From Flavobacteriales bacterium UBA7690 (GTDB lineage Bacteria > Bacteroidota > Bacteroidia > Flavobacteriales_F > PHOS-HE28), in assembly GCA_002482775.1 (NCBI GenBank), contig DLGQ01000074.1, forward strand, positions 18,290 through 55,243: a stretch of DNA of 36,954 nucleotides, written 5' to 3'. The notes beneath the pieces are model-generated. The model was not told the DNA's origin and made no database searches. It saw only the letters and a list, made by a program, of their open reading frames with translations. Positions 16,381-23,030 of the stretch are shown in pieces (within the stretch, counting starts at the first letter, position 1; each line of letters opens with the position of its first letter). Position numbers and translations under genes: made by a program.

Positions 16381-16697
16381 TGAACATCCTCGACACCATC
16401 CAGGAAGAACTGAGCTCCATGCGCAAGCAGATGGATCTCCTCGTGAAGCTGGTGCAGAAACCCACCCAGGCACCACACGAACGCATCGGCATGGCCGAGG
16501 CCTGCCGCATGCTGAAACGCAGCCCCGATGTGGTGCGCGATGGTGTGCGCAACGGACGCTACCCCGGCTACCGCGATGGCACCGGACGCAATGCCAGGTT
16601 CTACTTCTTCCGCGACGAACTGCAAGCCTACCTCGAAACCAAGCCAGCTACCGTCGCCTCACTCGCTGCGAAAGCACGTAGCGGCCAACGCGCATAA
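16380..16697 (+). CDS. MerR/excisionase-type helix-turn-helix protein
   Basis: The 105-residue protein has an N-terminal coiled segment (residues 1-27, ILDTIQEELSSMRKQMDLLV), a short linker, and then a winged HTH of the excisionase type. The HTH consists of RIGMAEACRMLKRSPDVVRDGV, a basic wing RNGRYPGYRDGTGRNARFYF, and a closing RDELQAYLE helix. Such proteins bind short DNA sites as phage or plasmid regulators or recombination directionality factors. The coil suggests an oligomer. No integrase is nearby, so a regulatory role is more likely than excision. It overlaps the previous gene by one base. Confidence 0.65.
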   Translation: MNILDTIQEELSSMRKQMDLLVKLVQKPTQAPHERIGMAEACRMLKRSPDVVRDGVRNGRYPGYRDGTGRNARFYFFRDELQAYLETKPATVASLAAKARSGQRA

Positions 16698-16718
16698 CCG
16701 ATCCACACCATCACCACC

Positions 16719-17027
16719 ATGAAACACTTCCACCGCTTCGAACACTGGTTCAACAAACGCTTCGGCTGGTTCTTCACCAACGGCAACAAGCCATTGCCCG
16801 TGTTGCTCTTCGCACTCGCCTTGCACAGCTGCACCTACGAACGCGTGTGCGGCCCCGTGGACAAGTACTTCCCCACACCGCAAGGCATGTGCGCCATCGT
16901 GTGCACCGCCGATGGTGAGAAGCACGACATCGCCATCAACCCGAAGTACCTCAACGCAGCGCAGGACACCGTCCTCTGCGGCTTCACCGATGTGTGGTTC
17001 TGGCAGGATACGCCGCTGATCTGGTGA
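16719..17027 (+). CDS. Small membrane-associated or lipoprotein-like protein
   Basis: This 102-residue protein is unknown to me. It has a basic, aromatic N-terminus (residues 1-24), a hydrophobic stretch PLPVLLFALALHSC (25-38), then a small Cys-containing domain (C44, C58, C62, C87). The LALHSC end of the hydrophobic stretch could be a lipobox with acylation at C38, though the n-region is long for a signal peptide. The leader is CACCATCACCACC-ATG, with no Shine-Dalgarno sequence. It precedes the first C5 methyltransferase gene by 3 bases. Confidence 0.55.
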   Translation: MKHFHRFEHWFNKRFGWFFTNGNKPLPVLLFALALHSCTYERVCGPVDKYFPTPQGMCAIVCTADGEKHDIAINPKYLNAAQDTVLCGFTDVWFWQDTPLIW

Positions 17028-17030
17028 ACG

Positions 17031-17771
17031 ATGCGCGTCCTCGAACTCTTCGCTGGTTCCGGCTCCATCGGCAATGCTGCCCGGGAGTTGGGTATGCAGG
17101 TGCTCAGCACAGACATCACCGCGTACCCCACGATCGATGTGGTGGGCGATGTGCTGCAGCTGCCGGTGAAGAAGTGGGTGGAGTTCCAACCGGACATCAT
17201 CTGGGCTAGTCCACCGTGCACGGGATTCAGTGTTGCCGCCATCGGTCACCACTGGGCAGAGGGTCGCCAACCCAAGACCAGCACAGCATGCCTGGGTATG
17301 GCCTTGGCCATAAAGACCATCGAGATCATCCGTGCATGCAAACCCGCCATCTGGTACATCGAGAACCCCGTTGGCATGATGCGCACCATGCCGTTCATGA
17401 AGCAACTCGGTCGGTCGCAGATCATCCACTACTGCCAGTACGGGGATAGTCGCCAGAAGCCCACCGATGTGTGGACGAACAATCCACTTTGGAAGCCACG
17501 CACCCGCTGCAAGAAAGGCGCCCCCTGCCACGAGGCCGCACCACGCGGAAGTCGCACCGGCACGCAGGGCCTCAAGGGTGCGCACGATCGCAGCAAGATC
17601 CCGCACGAGCTGTGCCTTGAAGTGCTGAACACAGCTGCTCAGCAGATCGCCATTGCGCCCATGCCGCTCTTCCCACCCATCGAGGTGAAACACCGCGATC
17701 CGTTCCACGAGATCATCCGAGACAACAAACTCCGCAAGGAGAAAGCCACCGCACCAGAACTCTTCGCCTGA
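17031..17771 (+). CDS. DNA (cytosine-5) methyltransferase, short form
   Basis: The protein has 246 residues. Motif I is LELFAGSGSIG (residues 4-14, SAM binding). Motif IV is ASPPCTGFS (59-67), with the catalytic cysteine at 63. Motif VI is IENP (110-113). The order and spacing are those of Dcm-type C5 methyltransferases, but the target recognition part is short, and the C-terminal 60 residues are Lys/Arg/Pro-rich with no clear motif X. The usual PCQ after the catalytic cysteine is replaced by PCTGFS, a variant seen in small phage enzymes. It would methylate phage DNA at an unknown short site. It is the first of two C5 methyltransferase genes separated by one small gene. Confidence 0.85.
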   Translation: MRVLELFAGSGSIGNAARELGMQVLSTDITAYPTIDVVGDVLQLPVKKWVEFQPDIIWASPPCTGFSVAAIGHHWAEGRQPKTSTACLGMALAIKTIEIIRACKPAIWYIENPVGMMRTMPFMKQLGRSQIIHYCQYGDSRQKPTDVWTNNPLWKPRTRCKKGAPCHEAAPRGSRTGTQGLKGAHDRSKIPHELCLEVLNTAAQQIAIAPMPLFPPIEVKHRDPFHEIIRDNKLRKEKATAPELFA

Positions 17772-17782
17772 CAACCACCACC

Positions 17783-18070
17783 ATGTTCGACCTCAAGCAC
17801 AAGATCATCGTCAACAGTAAGCACCTACGGCAGTTGCTCCGCAACGCTGGCAGCCTCACCATCAGCTACGATGGGAAAGGCCGCATCACCATGGGCGACA
17901 TCGAACAGTGCCGGGTAGAATGCAAGACCGAGCAACCGTTCGAATTCCACATCAGCCTAGAGCGTGCGAACCGACTGGGCGCATTGCTTGACCAGTTGAA
18001 AGAGCAACCTCTTGCCATCACTGTGGAGCGGGGTATCGGCCAGATCATCATCCAAGGCATCGCCATCTGA
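17783..18070 (+). CDS. Small protein between two methyltransferase genes, unknown
   Basis: The 95 residues alternate hydrophobic and charged positions: a short N-terminal helix (HKIIVNSKHLRQLLRNAG), then beta strands (SLTISYDGKGRITMG; EFHISLERANRLGALLDQL), ending in GIGQIIIQGIAI. This suggests a compact alpha/beta fold. No family is recognised. The leader is ACCACCACC-ATG and the stop overlaps the start of the large methyltransferase (TGATG), so the two are translationally coupled. A helper to the methyltransferase is possible but not shown. Confidence 0.6.
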   Translation: MFDLKHKIIVNSKHLRQLLRNAGSLTISYDGKGRITMGDIEQCRVECKTEQPFEFHISLERANRLGALLDQLKEQPLAITVERGIGQIIIQGIAI

Positions 18071-19785
18071 TGGGCACCGGACCACTCACCTTCACGGACC
18101 AGTTCTGCGGTGCTGGCGGAAGCAGCCAAGGCGTCCGCCGCTTCGCCCAACGCGCCGGCCTCAACACGGGTGTGGAAGTGCGCCTTGCGCTCAACCACTG
18201 GAAGCTGGCGATCGAAACGCACAGCACCAACTTCCCCGATACCCAGCACGACTGCACGGATATCCAAGCCTGCGACCCGCGCTACTACCCCACCACGGAC
18301 ATCCTCATCACCAGCCCGGAGTGTACTAACCACAGCGTGGCGAAGGGCAAGAAACAGGTGAAGGCCCAGATGGATGCCTTCGACCGGGGCACACAGGACG
18401 CAGCTGCGGACCGTAGCCGTGCAACCATGTGGGATGTGGTCCGCTTTAGCGAGCACCACAAGTACAAGATCATTATCACTGAGAACGTGGTGGACGCCCG
18501 AGCATGGGTCCTGTGGGATGCATGGATCATGGCCATGCACAACCTGGGCTACCTGCACCAGTGCGTGTTCTTCAATAGCATGTTCGCGTGGCCCACGCCA
18601 CAGAGCCGCGATCGCATGTACGTGGTGTTCTGGCGCAAGGGCCAGCCACGTCCCAACCTGGACATTCGCCCCAAGGCGCCGTGCCTCAAGTGCGGTACCG
18701 TGGAAGCTGTGCAGCGCTTCAAGCCGGGCAGCAACGTGAAGGCCAAGTACGGCCGCCAGTACACGTACGTGTGCCCCATCTGCGCCGGTGATCTGATGCC
18801 CTTCTACTTCGCCGCCATCAACGCGATCGACTGGTCCATACCCGCAGACCGGATCGGTGATCGCAAGACACCGCTGAAGGAGCGCACGATGGCACGCATT
18901 GCTTATGGTTTGAAGAAGTACGGGAACCGTCCACTGGCCATCACCGTGCACTACAAGGATGGGGTCAGCGCCCGGGTGCGCGATGCCATGTCCGAGCCCG
19001 GCTTTACCGAGCACACCTACCAGAGCGCGGCGATCGCTTCTCCGTTCATGGTAGAAACGAAGTACTCGCACTCTGGCCCGAACCGGGTGAAGAGTGTAGA
19101 GACACCACTCGCCGGACAGACCGGACAAGCCAGCATGGGTGTGGCAATGCCATTCATCATGGATTCATCCTTCACGAAAGCGAAAGGAGAATACATGGCC
19201 GGTTCCGATGAACCAGGTGGTACACAGACCACCACCCAAAGCAAGAGCGTGGTAATCCCGCCCGCAATGATGATGAGCCTGAACTATCCAGAACAGGCGC
19301 CACACGAGATGGATGAATCAATGCGGACGGTAACGGCGAACCGGCCAGAGGCATTGATCACGCCATTCATGTTGAAGCAGCGCGGCACCGAAGATGGCCA
19401 CGTGAAGAGCGCCGCCAGCGGAATGGATGAAGCCATCGGCACCATCAGTGCGGGCGGCAACCACCACGCGCTGATCAGCGGCAAGGCCATGGGCTTCCTC
19501 GCCAGCTACTACGGCCAAACCACCGATTGTGGGTTGGATGATGCGATGGGAACGTTGGCCACCCATGACCGACACGCTCTCGTCCACGGCTCCCGCCCAG
19601 CCCTCACCGTGGAAGAACTCTACTTCCGCATGCTCAAGGCCCATGAAGTGAAAGCAGGTATGGCCTTCGCACCAGACTACATCGTGCTGGGCAACCAAAT
19701 GGAGCAGGTGAAACAACTCGGCAACGCTGTTACCCCACCGGTGATGGAGATCCTCGTGGAGCGTTGCGTGCAAAGCCTGATGTGA
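18070..19785 (+). CDS. DNA (cytosine-5) methyltransferase, long form with repeated recognition region
   Basis: The protein has 571 residues. Motif I is DQFCGAGGSSQG (10-21). Motif IV is TSPECTNHS (81-89), with the catalytic cysteine at 85. Motif VI is TENV (137-140). Motif VIII is TPQSRDRM (176-183). Motifs IX/X are VKQLGNAVTPPV near the C-terminus (about 550-561). A four-cysteine zinc ribbon (C205, C208, C235, C238) is inserted after motif VIII. Residues about 355-510 carry degenerate repeats ending in patterns such as DEAIGTISAGGNHHAL and DDAMGTLATHDRHAL. The complete motif set argues for an active enzyme that methylates phage DNA. The SPEC variant replaces the usual PPC but keeps the nucleophile. 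Confidence 0.9.
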   Translation: MGTGPLTFTDQFCGAGGSSQGVRRFAQRAGLNTGVEVRLALNHWKLAIETHSTNFPDTQHDCTDIQACDPRYYPTTDILITSPECTNHSVAKGKKQVKAQMDAFDRGTQDAAADRSRATMWDVVRFSEHHKYKIIITENVVDARAWVLWDAWIMAMHNLGYLHQCVFFNSMFAWPTPQSRDRMYVVFWRKGQPRPNLDIRPKAPCLKCGTVEAVQRFKPGSNVKAKYGRQYTYVCPICAGDLMPFYFAAINAIDWSIPADRIGDRKTPLKERTMARIAYGLKKYGNRPLAITVHYKDGVSARVRDAMSEPGFTEHTYQSAAIASPFMVETKYSHSGPNRVKSVETPLAGQTGQASMGVAMPFIMDSSFTKAKGEYMAGSDEPGGTQTTTQSKSVVIPPAMMMSLNYPEQAPHEMDESMRTVTANRPEALITPFMLKQRGTEDGHVKSAASGMDEAIGTISAGGNHHALISGKAMGFLASYYGQTTDCGLDDAMGTLATHDRHALVHGSRPALTVEELYFRMLKAHEVKAGMAFAPDYIVLGNQMEQVKQLGNAVTPPVMEILVERCVQSLM

Positions 19786-19787
19786 AC

Positions 19788-20126
19788 ATGCCCCGCTTCT
19801 ACTTCAACGCCAACGCCATCGATCAGGGCCACGACGAAGCCATGTGTCACGAGATCGGCCACCACCTGGACCTGCTGAAGATGGACCAACTCCCCGAAGT
19901 GCGCCTCTACCCAGCGAAGATGGACACCGGCCTCAGCGTTTTCTTCTGCAGGGAGTTCGGCGAACTGGGCGAGAAAGGCGAGAGCTGCGGCCGCCAGTGC
20001 GACAGCTACGCTCCGCGCAACGGCAAGAACGGCCGCTGCCGCCACAGCGCCAACACCTACGACATCGTTCACGACAAGCCCATCATCCTCAAAGCAGACG
20101 GCACCATTCAAATCCACCACCAATGA
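19788..20126 (+). CDS. Small Cys/His-rich protein with an HEIGH motif
   Basis: The protein has 112 residues from the ATG at 19788; an in-frame ATG at 19764 lies inside the methyltransferase. Residues 20-25 read CHEIGH, formally matching the zinc-protease signature HExxH, followed by another His and a hydrophobic helix. A cysteine-rich second half (CREF, CGRQCDSYAPRNGKNGRC) could bind a second metal. The protein is much smaller than known HExxH peptidases and no distal ligand is obvious, so the motif may be chance. The stop overlaps the HU gene start (ATGA). Confidence 0.6.
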   Translation: MPRFYFNANAIDQGHDEAMCHEIGHHLDLLKMDQLPEVRLYPAKMDTGLSVFFCREFGELGEKGESCGRQCDSYAPRNGKNGRCRHSANTYDIVHDKPIILKADGTIQIHHQ

Positions 20127-20452
20127 TCAAACAGCAACTCGTCAGCGCCATTGCCAAGCGCACCGGCACCGAGAACCACGAAGCCACCAAACACCTGGAG
20201 GCCACCATGGACATCATCATGCGCACCGTGGCTAACGGCGAACCCATCTGGCTGCGTGGCTTCGGCAGCTTCCAGCGCACCGTGCGCAAAGGCAAGGTGG
20301 TGCGCTCGGGGCCTGGCCTCAAAGTGGCATCGCGCATACCGGATCGCATGGTGGTCGTGTTCAAGCCCGCCGATCAATTCAAGGCCAGCGTACTGGGGCA
20401 GGCACCAGAACCAGCGCAGGCACCAGCACCTACACCAGCCGCACACTTCTGA
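20123..20452 (+). CDS. HU/IHF-family DNA-binding protein
   Basis: These 109 residues are a complete HU-type domain (residues 1-90). It begins MIKQQLVSAIAKRTG, with two helices and the conserved WLRGFGSFQ turn (about 43-51). The basic arm follows (RTVRKGKVVRSGPGLKVASRIPDRMVVVFKP), giving the two-stranded DNA-gripping arm. A Pro/Ala/Gln tail of about 18 residues follows. The protein would bend phage DNA during replication, recombination or packaging. A much longer in-frame extension upstream is ruled out because it overlaps the previous gene completely. Start and stop are tightly coupled to neighbours. Confidence 0.85.
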   Translation: MIKQQLVSAIAKRTGTENHEATKHLEATMDIIMRTVANGEPIWLRGFGSFQRTVRKGKVVRSGPGLKVASRIPDRMVVVFKPADQFKASVLGQAPEPAQAPAPTPAAHF

Positions 20453-20466
20453 TCACCAGCATCACC

Positions 20467-20664
20467 ATGCCATCCATCAACATCAGGTTCGACCTCACGG
20501 ACACCCTTGCCAAACGCAAGGAGAAGGTCCAACGCGCCATCAACGACTTGCTGCCAGCCGCGGCAAAGGCCGTGCTCCACATCGGCTTCGATGAGGACGT
20601 GGTGTACAACCCCAGCCGCGAGAGCGATCTCGCCGTGGCCCGTCGCGCAACCGTTACCGCATAG
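20467..20664 (+). CDS. Small unknown protein
   Basis: The 65-residue protein is mostly helical, with a strand-like start (PSINIRFDL), a basic helix (AKRKEKVQRAINDLL) and an acidic turn (GFDEDVVY). Its leader ACCAGCATCACC-ATG is the A/C-rich type used across the early region and supports it as a real gene. It lies 14 bases after the HU gene and 9 bases before the next. The function is unknown. Confidence 0.55.
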   Translation: MPSINIRFDLTDTLAKRKEKVQRAINDLLPAAAKAVLHIGFDEDVVYNPSRESDLAVARRATVTA

Positions 20665-20673
20665 CACAGCACC

Positions 20674-21252
20674 ATGGCCACCACCAGAAAGAAAAAGGAG
20701 GAACACTGCGTGATGCATCCGAGCAAGGAGAACACGCTGCTGTGCCTCAACTGCGGTTGGACGCAGAAGATCGACATGCCCATATCCATCCCCATGTTCG
20801 GCGCCATCACCAAGCAGTTCGGCAAAGAGCACAGGAACTGCCCCAAGACCTGGCAGCTACCAGAGCCGCCGAAGTTCGATGCACAGCTCACCAAGGAACA
20901 GCGCATCCAGCAATGGTTGACCACCGGCCGGCGCGGGGTCAGCAGCAACACCATGCTGCAGGTTATAGAGCGCATTCGGTGCGTGAACGGTAGCACCTCC
21001 CACCCGTGGGACCCCTCCGACTTTAACCGCTGCCACCTGCTGTTGCAAGCCGTGCCCGAATTGCGCGAAGGCTTCCCCCTGCTCGCTGCCACCAGCAAGC
21101 CGTGGAAAGCACTGATCACCCATTGGGACGAACTCACTGCCATGCTGCTGGAAGAACAGCGCACCAAGCAATATGGCAGCATGTACGAGCGCATGCGTGA
21201 ACTCATCGACGGTGTGCCACGCGGGAAGATGTTCGATAAGCAACCGGCCTGA
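20674..21252 (+). CDS. Conserved phage protein with N-terminal zinc finger
   Basis: The 192-residue protein starts with a basic tail and a CxxH...CxxC finger (C12, H15, C24, C27). The C-terminal half (about residues 105-185) has the pattern HPWDPSDFNRCHLLLQAVPE, then SKPWKALITHWDELTAMLLEEQ and MYERMREL. This matches a widely spread phage/prophage protein in which a WSxxTGxSS-type entry and a P-x-DPSDFxRC block are conserved. The TTGRRGVSSNTMLQVI segment (residues 87-102) is the corresponding entry. The function of that family is unknown to me. Confidence 0.6.
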   Translation: MATTRKKKEEHCVMHPSKENTLLCLNCGWTQKIDMPISIPMFGAITKQFGKEHRNCPKTWQLPEPPKFDAQLTKEQRIQQWLTTGRRGVSSNTMLQVIERIRCVNGSTSHPWDPSDFNRCHLLLQAVPELREGFPLLAATSKPWKALITHWDELTAMLLEEQRTKQYGSMYERMRELIDGVPRGKMFDKQPA

Positions 21253-21255
21253 GCC

Positions 21256-21768
21256 ATGCCCGAGAACCTCTACACCCCCAACAGCATCCGCACCGTCAGC
21301 GGCCGGTACGTCAACATCCTGGAGTTGGAGCCTGCCACCATCCACATCGGCGACATCGCGCACAGCCTCAGCCACACACCGCGCTTCGGTGGGCACCTGC
21401 CGGTATTCTTCAGCGTGGCACAGCACAGCATCGGGGTGCACAACCTGGTAGCCGACCAGCCCCGCGAGATCCAGCTGCAGGCGCTGCTGCACGATGCAAG
21501 TGAGTACCTCATCGGCGACATGCCCAGCCCCATCAAGAAACACCTACCGGACTTCCAGGCGCTGGAAGATCGCATCATGCATGTGATCGCGCAGAAGTAC
21601 GGCTTCCAGTGGCCCATACACCCGGCGGTGAAGTTGGCCGATACCGTGATGCTGGAGCAGGAATGGAAAGGCATCATGCTCGGCAACTGGCATCCATCCA
21701 AGTACCAGCTCAGCAACGAGTTCATCAACCAACGCTTCCTCGATCTCTTCCACGACCTCACCAACTGA
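21256..21768 (+). CDS. HD-domain phosphohydrolase, YfbR-type nucleotidase-like
   Basis: The protein has 170 residues with the metal-binding HD signature. A histidine in FFSVAQHS (H57) is followed by LLHDASEYLIGDMPSPIKKHL with H79-D80, and there is a distal aspartate in VKLADTVMLEQEW (D130). The spacing matches the YfbR/5'-deoxynucleotidase branch of HD enzymes, which dephosphorylate deoxynucleoside monophosphates. Phage homologues are thought to tune the dNTP pool. Here the gene stands with two deoxyribosyltransferase-like genes upstream in the same region. It lies 3 bases after the previous stop. Confidence 0.75.
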   Translation: MPENLYTPNSIRTVSGRYVNILELEPATIHIGDIAHSLSHTPRFGGHLPVFFSVAQHSIGVHNLVADQPREIQLQALLHDASEYLIGDMPSPIKKHLPDFQALEDRIMHVIAQKYGFQWPIHPAVKLADTVMLEQEWKGIMLGNWHPSKYQLSNEFINQRFLDLFHDLTN

Positions 21769-21798
21769 TCATGCCCACGCCACACGCCAATTGATCCC

Positions 21799-22170
21799 AT
21801 GCCTAACGAGACCAACCCTTCCAACCTGTTGGAGGTCCGCACCAACAGCCACTTGTCCATGGAGTACGACACGGGCAAGTTCCATCCTTTCGTGGAACTG
21901 ATCCTCATCGGATATCGCGCCCGCTACGATCTGGACCTAGGGCCGGACAATAGCGGCAAAGTGAAGCACACAATGGAGGCGCACACCAGCCGCGTGCTCG
22001 TCACGCGGGCGTCGGCCGAAGCCCTCAGGCGCACCATGGATATGGTTATCGCGCACATTGATTCTTTGGCCACCATCGCCGAGCCGCTTAATCAGATCGT
22101 GATGGACAAGATGAATGGCGAACCCACGGACCAAGAACCCGTGGCAGAAGACAACCCAAACCAAGACTGA
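21799..22170 (+). CDS. Small unknown early protein
   Basis: This acidic 123-residue protein has a beta-rich N-terminal half (FVELILIGYRARYDLDLG), a helical centre (SAEALRRTMDMVIAHIDSLATI) and a disordered acidic tail with Asn/Glu/Pro. No family is recognised. The 30 bases before it hold only a 7-codon ORF. It is followed 4 bases later by the DksA-like gene. Confidence 0.55.
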   Translation: MPNETNPSNLLEVRTNSHLSMEYDTGKFHPFVELILIGYRARYDLDLGPDNSGKVKHTMEAHTSRVLVTRASAEALRRTMDMVIAHIDSLATIAEPLNQIVMDKMNGEPTDQEPVAEDNPNQD

Positions 22171-22174
22171 TCAC

Positions 22175-22537
22175 ATGCCGACCACACCCTTCTCCCCTGC
22201 CGAGCTCGCCGAGTTCAAGGGCATCCTCGATGCCAAACTCACCGAAGCCGAAGCCGACCTGCAACTCCTGAAGGACGAGTTGGCCAGCGATGCCACGGAC
22301 AAAGGGATCACCACGGAAGAGACCACCCTGCTGATCACCCGCCAAGGCAAGTTCATCCATCACCTGCACAACGCTATGGCCCGCATCGCCAACCGCACCT
22401 ACGGCATCTGCCGTGTCACCGGCCAGCCCATCAGCAAAGAGCGTTTGCGCCTGGTGCCACACGCCACCCTCAGCCTCGAGGCAAGGGACAGCGTGCGCGA
22501 CAAGGCGAAACCATCCAGCGAACTACCTGCCAGTTGA
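22175..22537 (+). CDS. TraR/DksA-family transcription factor
   Basis: The protein has 120 residues from the ATG at 22175; an earlier in-frame ATG at 22115 overlaps the previous gene. Residues 7-75 form the helical coiled-coil arm. The finger region reads TYGICRVTGQPISKERLRLVPHATLS (about 82-107), where only one zinc-ligand cysteine of the usual four remains. This degenerate version is the normal form in Bacteroidetes and therefore points to the host phylum. DksA-like proteins enter the RNA polymerase secondary channel, so the phage copy could redirect host transcription. The stop overlaps the following ATG. Confidence 0.8.
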   Translation: MPTTPFSPAELAEFKGILDAKLTEAEADLQLLKDELASDATDKGITTEETTLLITRQGKFIHHLHNAMARIANRTYGICRVTGQPISKERLRLVPHATLSLEARDSVRDKAKPSSELPAS

Positions 22538-22977
22538 TGCCCGCTTACGAAGGATTCTGGAACCACATCAAGAACAACTCCACCGCATCGCCCATGGCCA
22601 CCACCTACACCGCCCGCGACATCATGAAAGCGCTGCCAGTTCTGGAGCGCCTGAAGTACAAGAAGTTCTCCGACCTCAAAGCCATGTACCGCGCAGGTGG
22701 TGGAGAAGCCAAGGGCAACCACATCACCAAGCGCGACTGCATCATGTTCATCGCCTTCGGCATCGGCCCCACCGAGACCAGCGAACTCGACAAGGCCAAC
22801 GGCACCATCCGCGAACTGGAGCTGCAACTGAAAGCCGAAAGATCTGCTACCGCCGCACTAAGGTCTGAACGTGACGCGAAAGAGAAGGTGGCTGAAGCGA
22901 TGTACCGTGAACGCGATTTAGCATGGCAGCAGCGCGACCAACTGATCGGCACGTTCCGCCAACTCATGCAACTCTGA
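22537..22977 (+). CDS. Small coiled-coil protein of unknown function
   Basis: From the ATG at 22537, which overlaps the DksA stop, the protein has 146 residues. A second good start at 22594 (GCCC-ATG-GCC) would give 127 residues and drop a polar tail, and I cannot decide between them. The body has a helical N-terminal domain (TARDIMKALPVLERLKYKKF), a Gly-rich basic loop, and a long heptad-like coil from about residue 90 (IRELELQLKAERSATAALRS onward) to the end. It may be a scaffold or DNA-associated factor. It sits just before the helicase-methyltransferase gene with a 53-base gap. Confidence 0.55.
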   Translation: MPAYEGFWNHIKNNSTASPMATTYTARDIMKALPVLERLKYKKFSDLKAMYRAGGGEAKGNHITKRDCIMFIAFGIGPTETSELDKANGTIRELELQLKAERSATAALRSERDAKEKVAEAMYRERDLAWQQRDQLIGTFRQLMQL

Positions 22978-23030
22978 TCCGCGCCCATCATAACCATCCG
23001 CGCCATCAGCGTTCCCCATCCCACCCAGCC

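Noticed and set aside
16659..17774. A 371-codon open frame on the minus strand
   Set aside because: It lies opposite the short C5 methyltransferase and two further plus-strand genes; no recognisable domain.
17866..19128. A 420-codon open frame on the minus strand
   Set aside because: It is antisense to the long C5 methyltransferase with a complete motif set; no domain is recognisable in it.
20123..20452. HU-like protein as an IHF-type integration factor
   Set aside because: No integrase or att core is present in the window, so I kept the general DNA-bending role.
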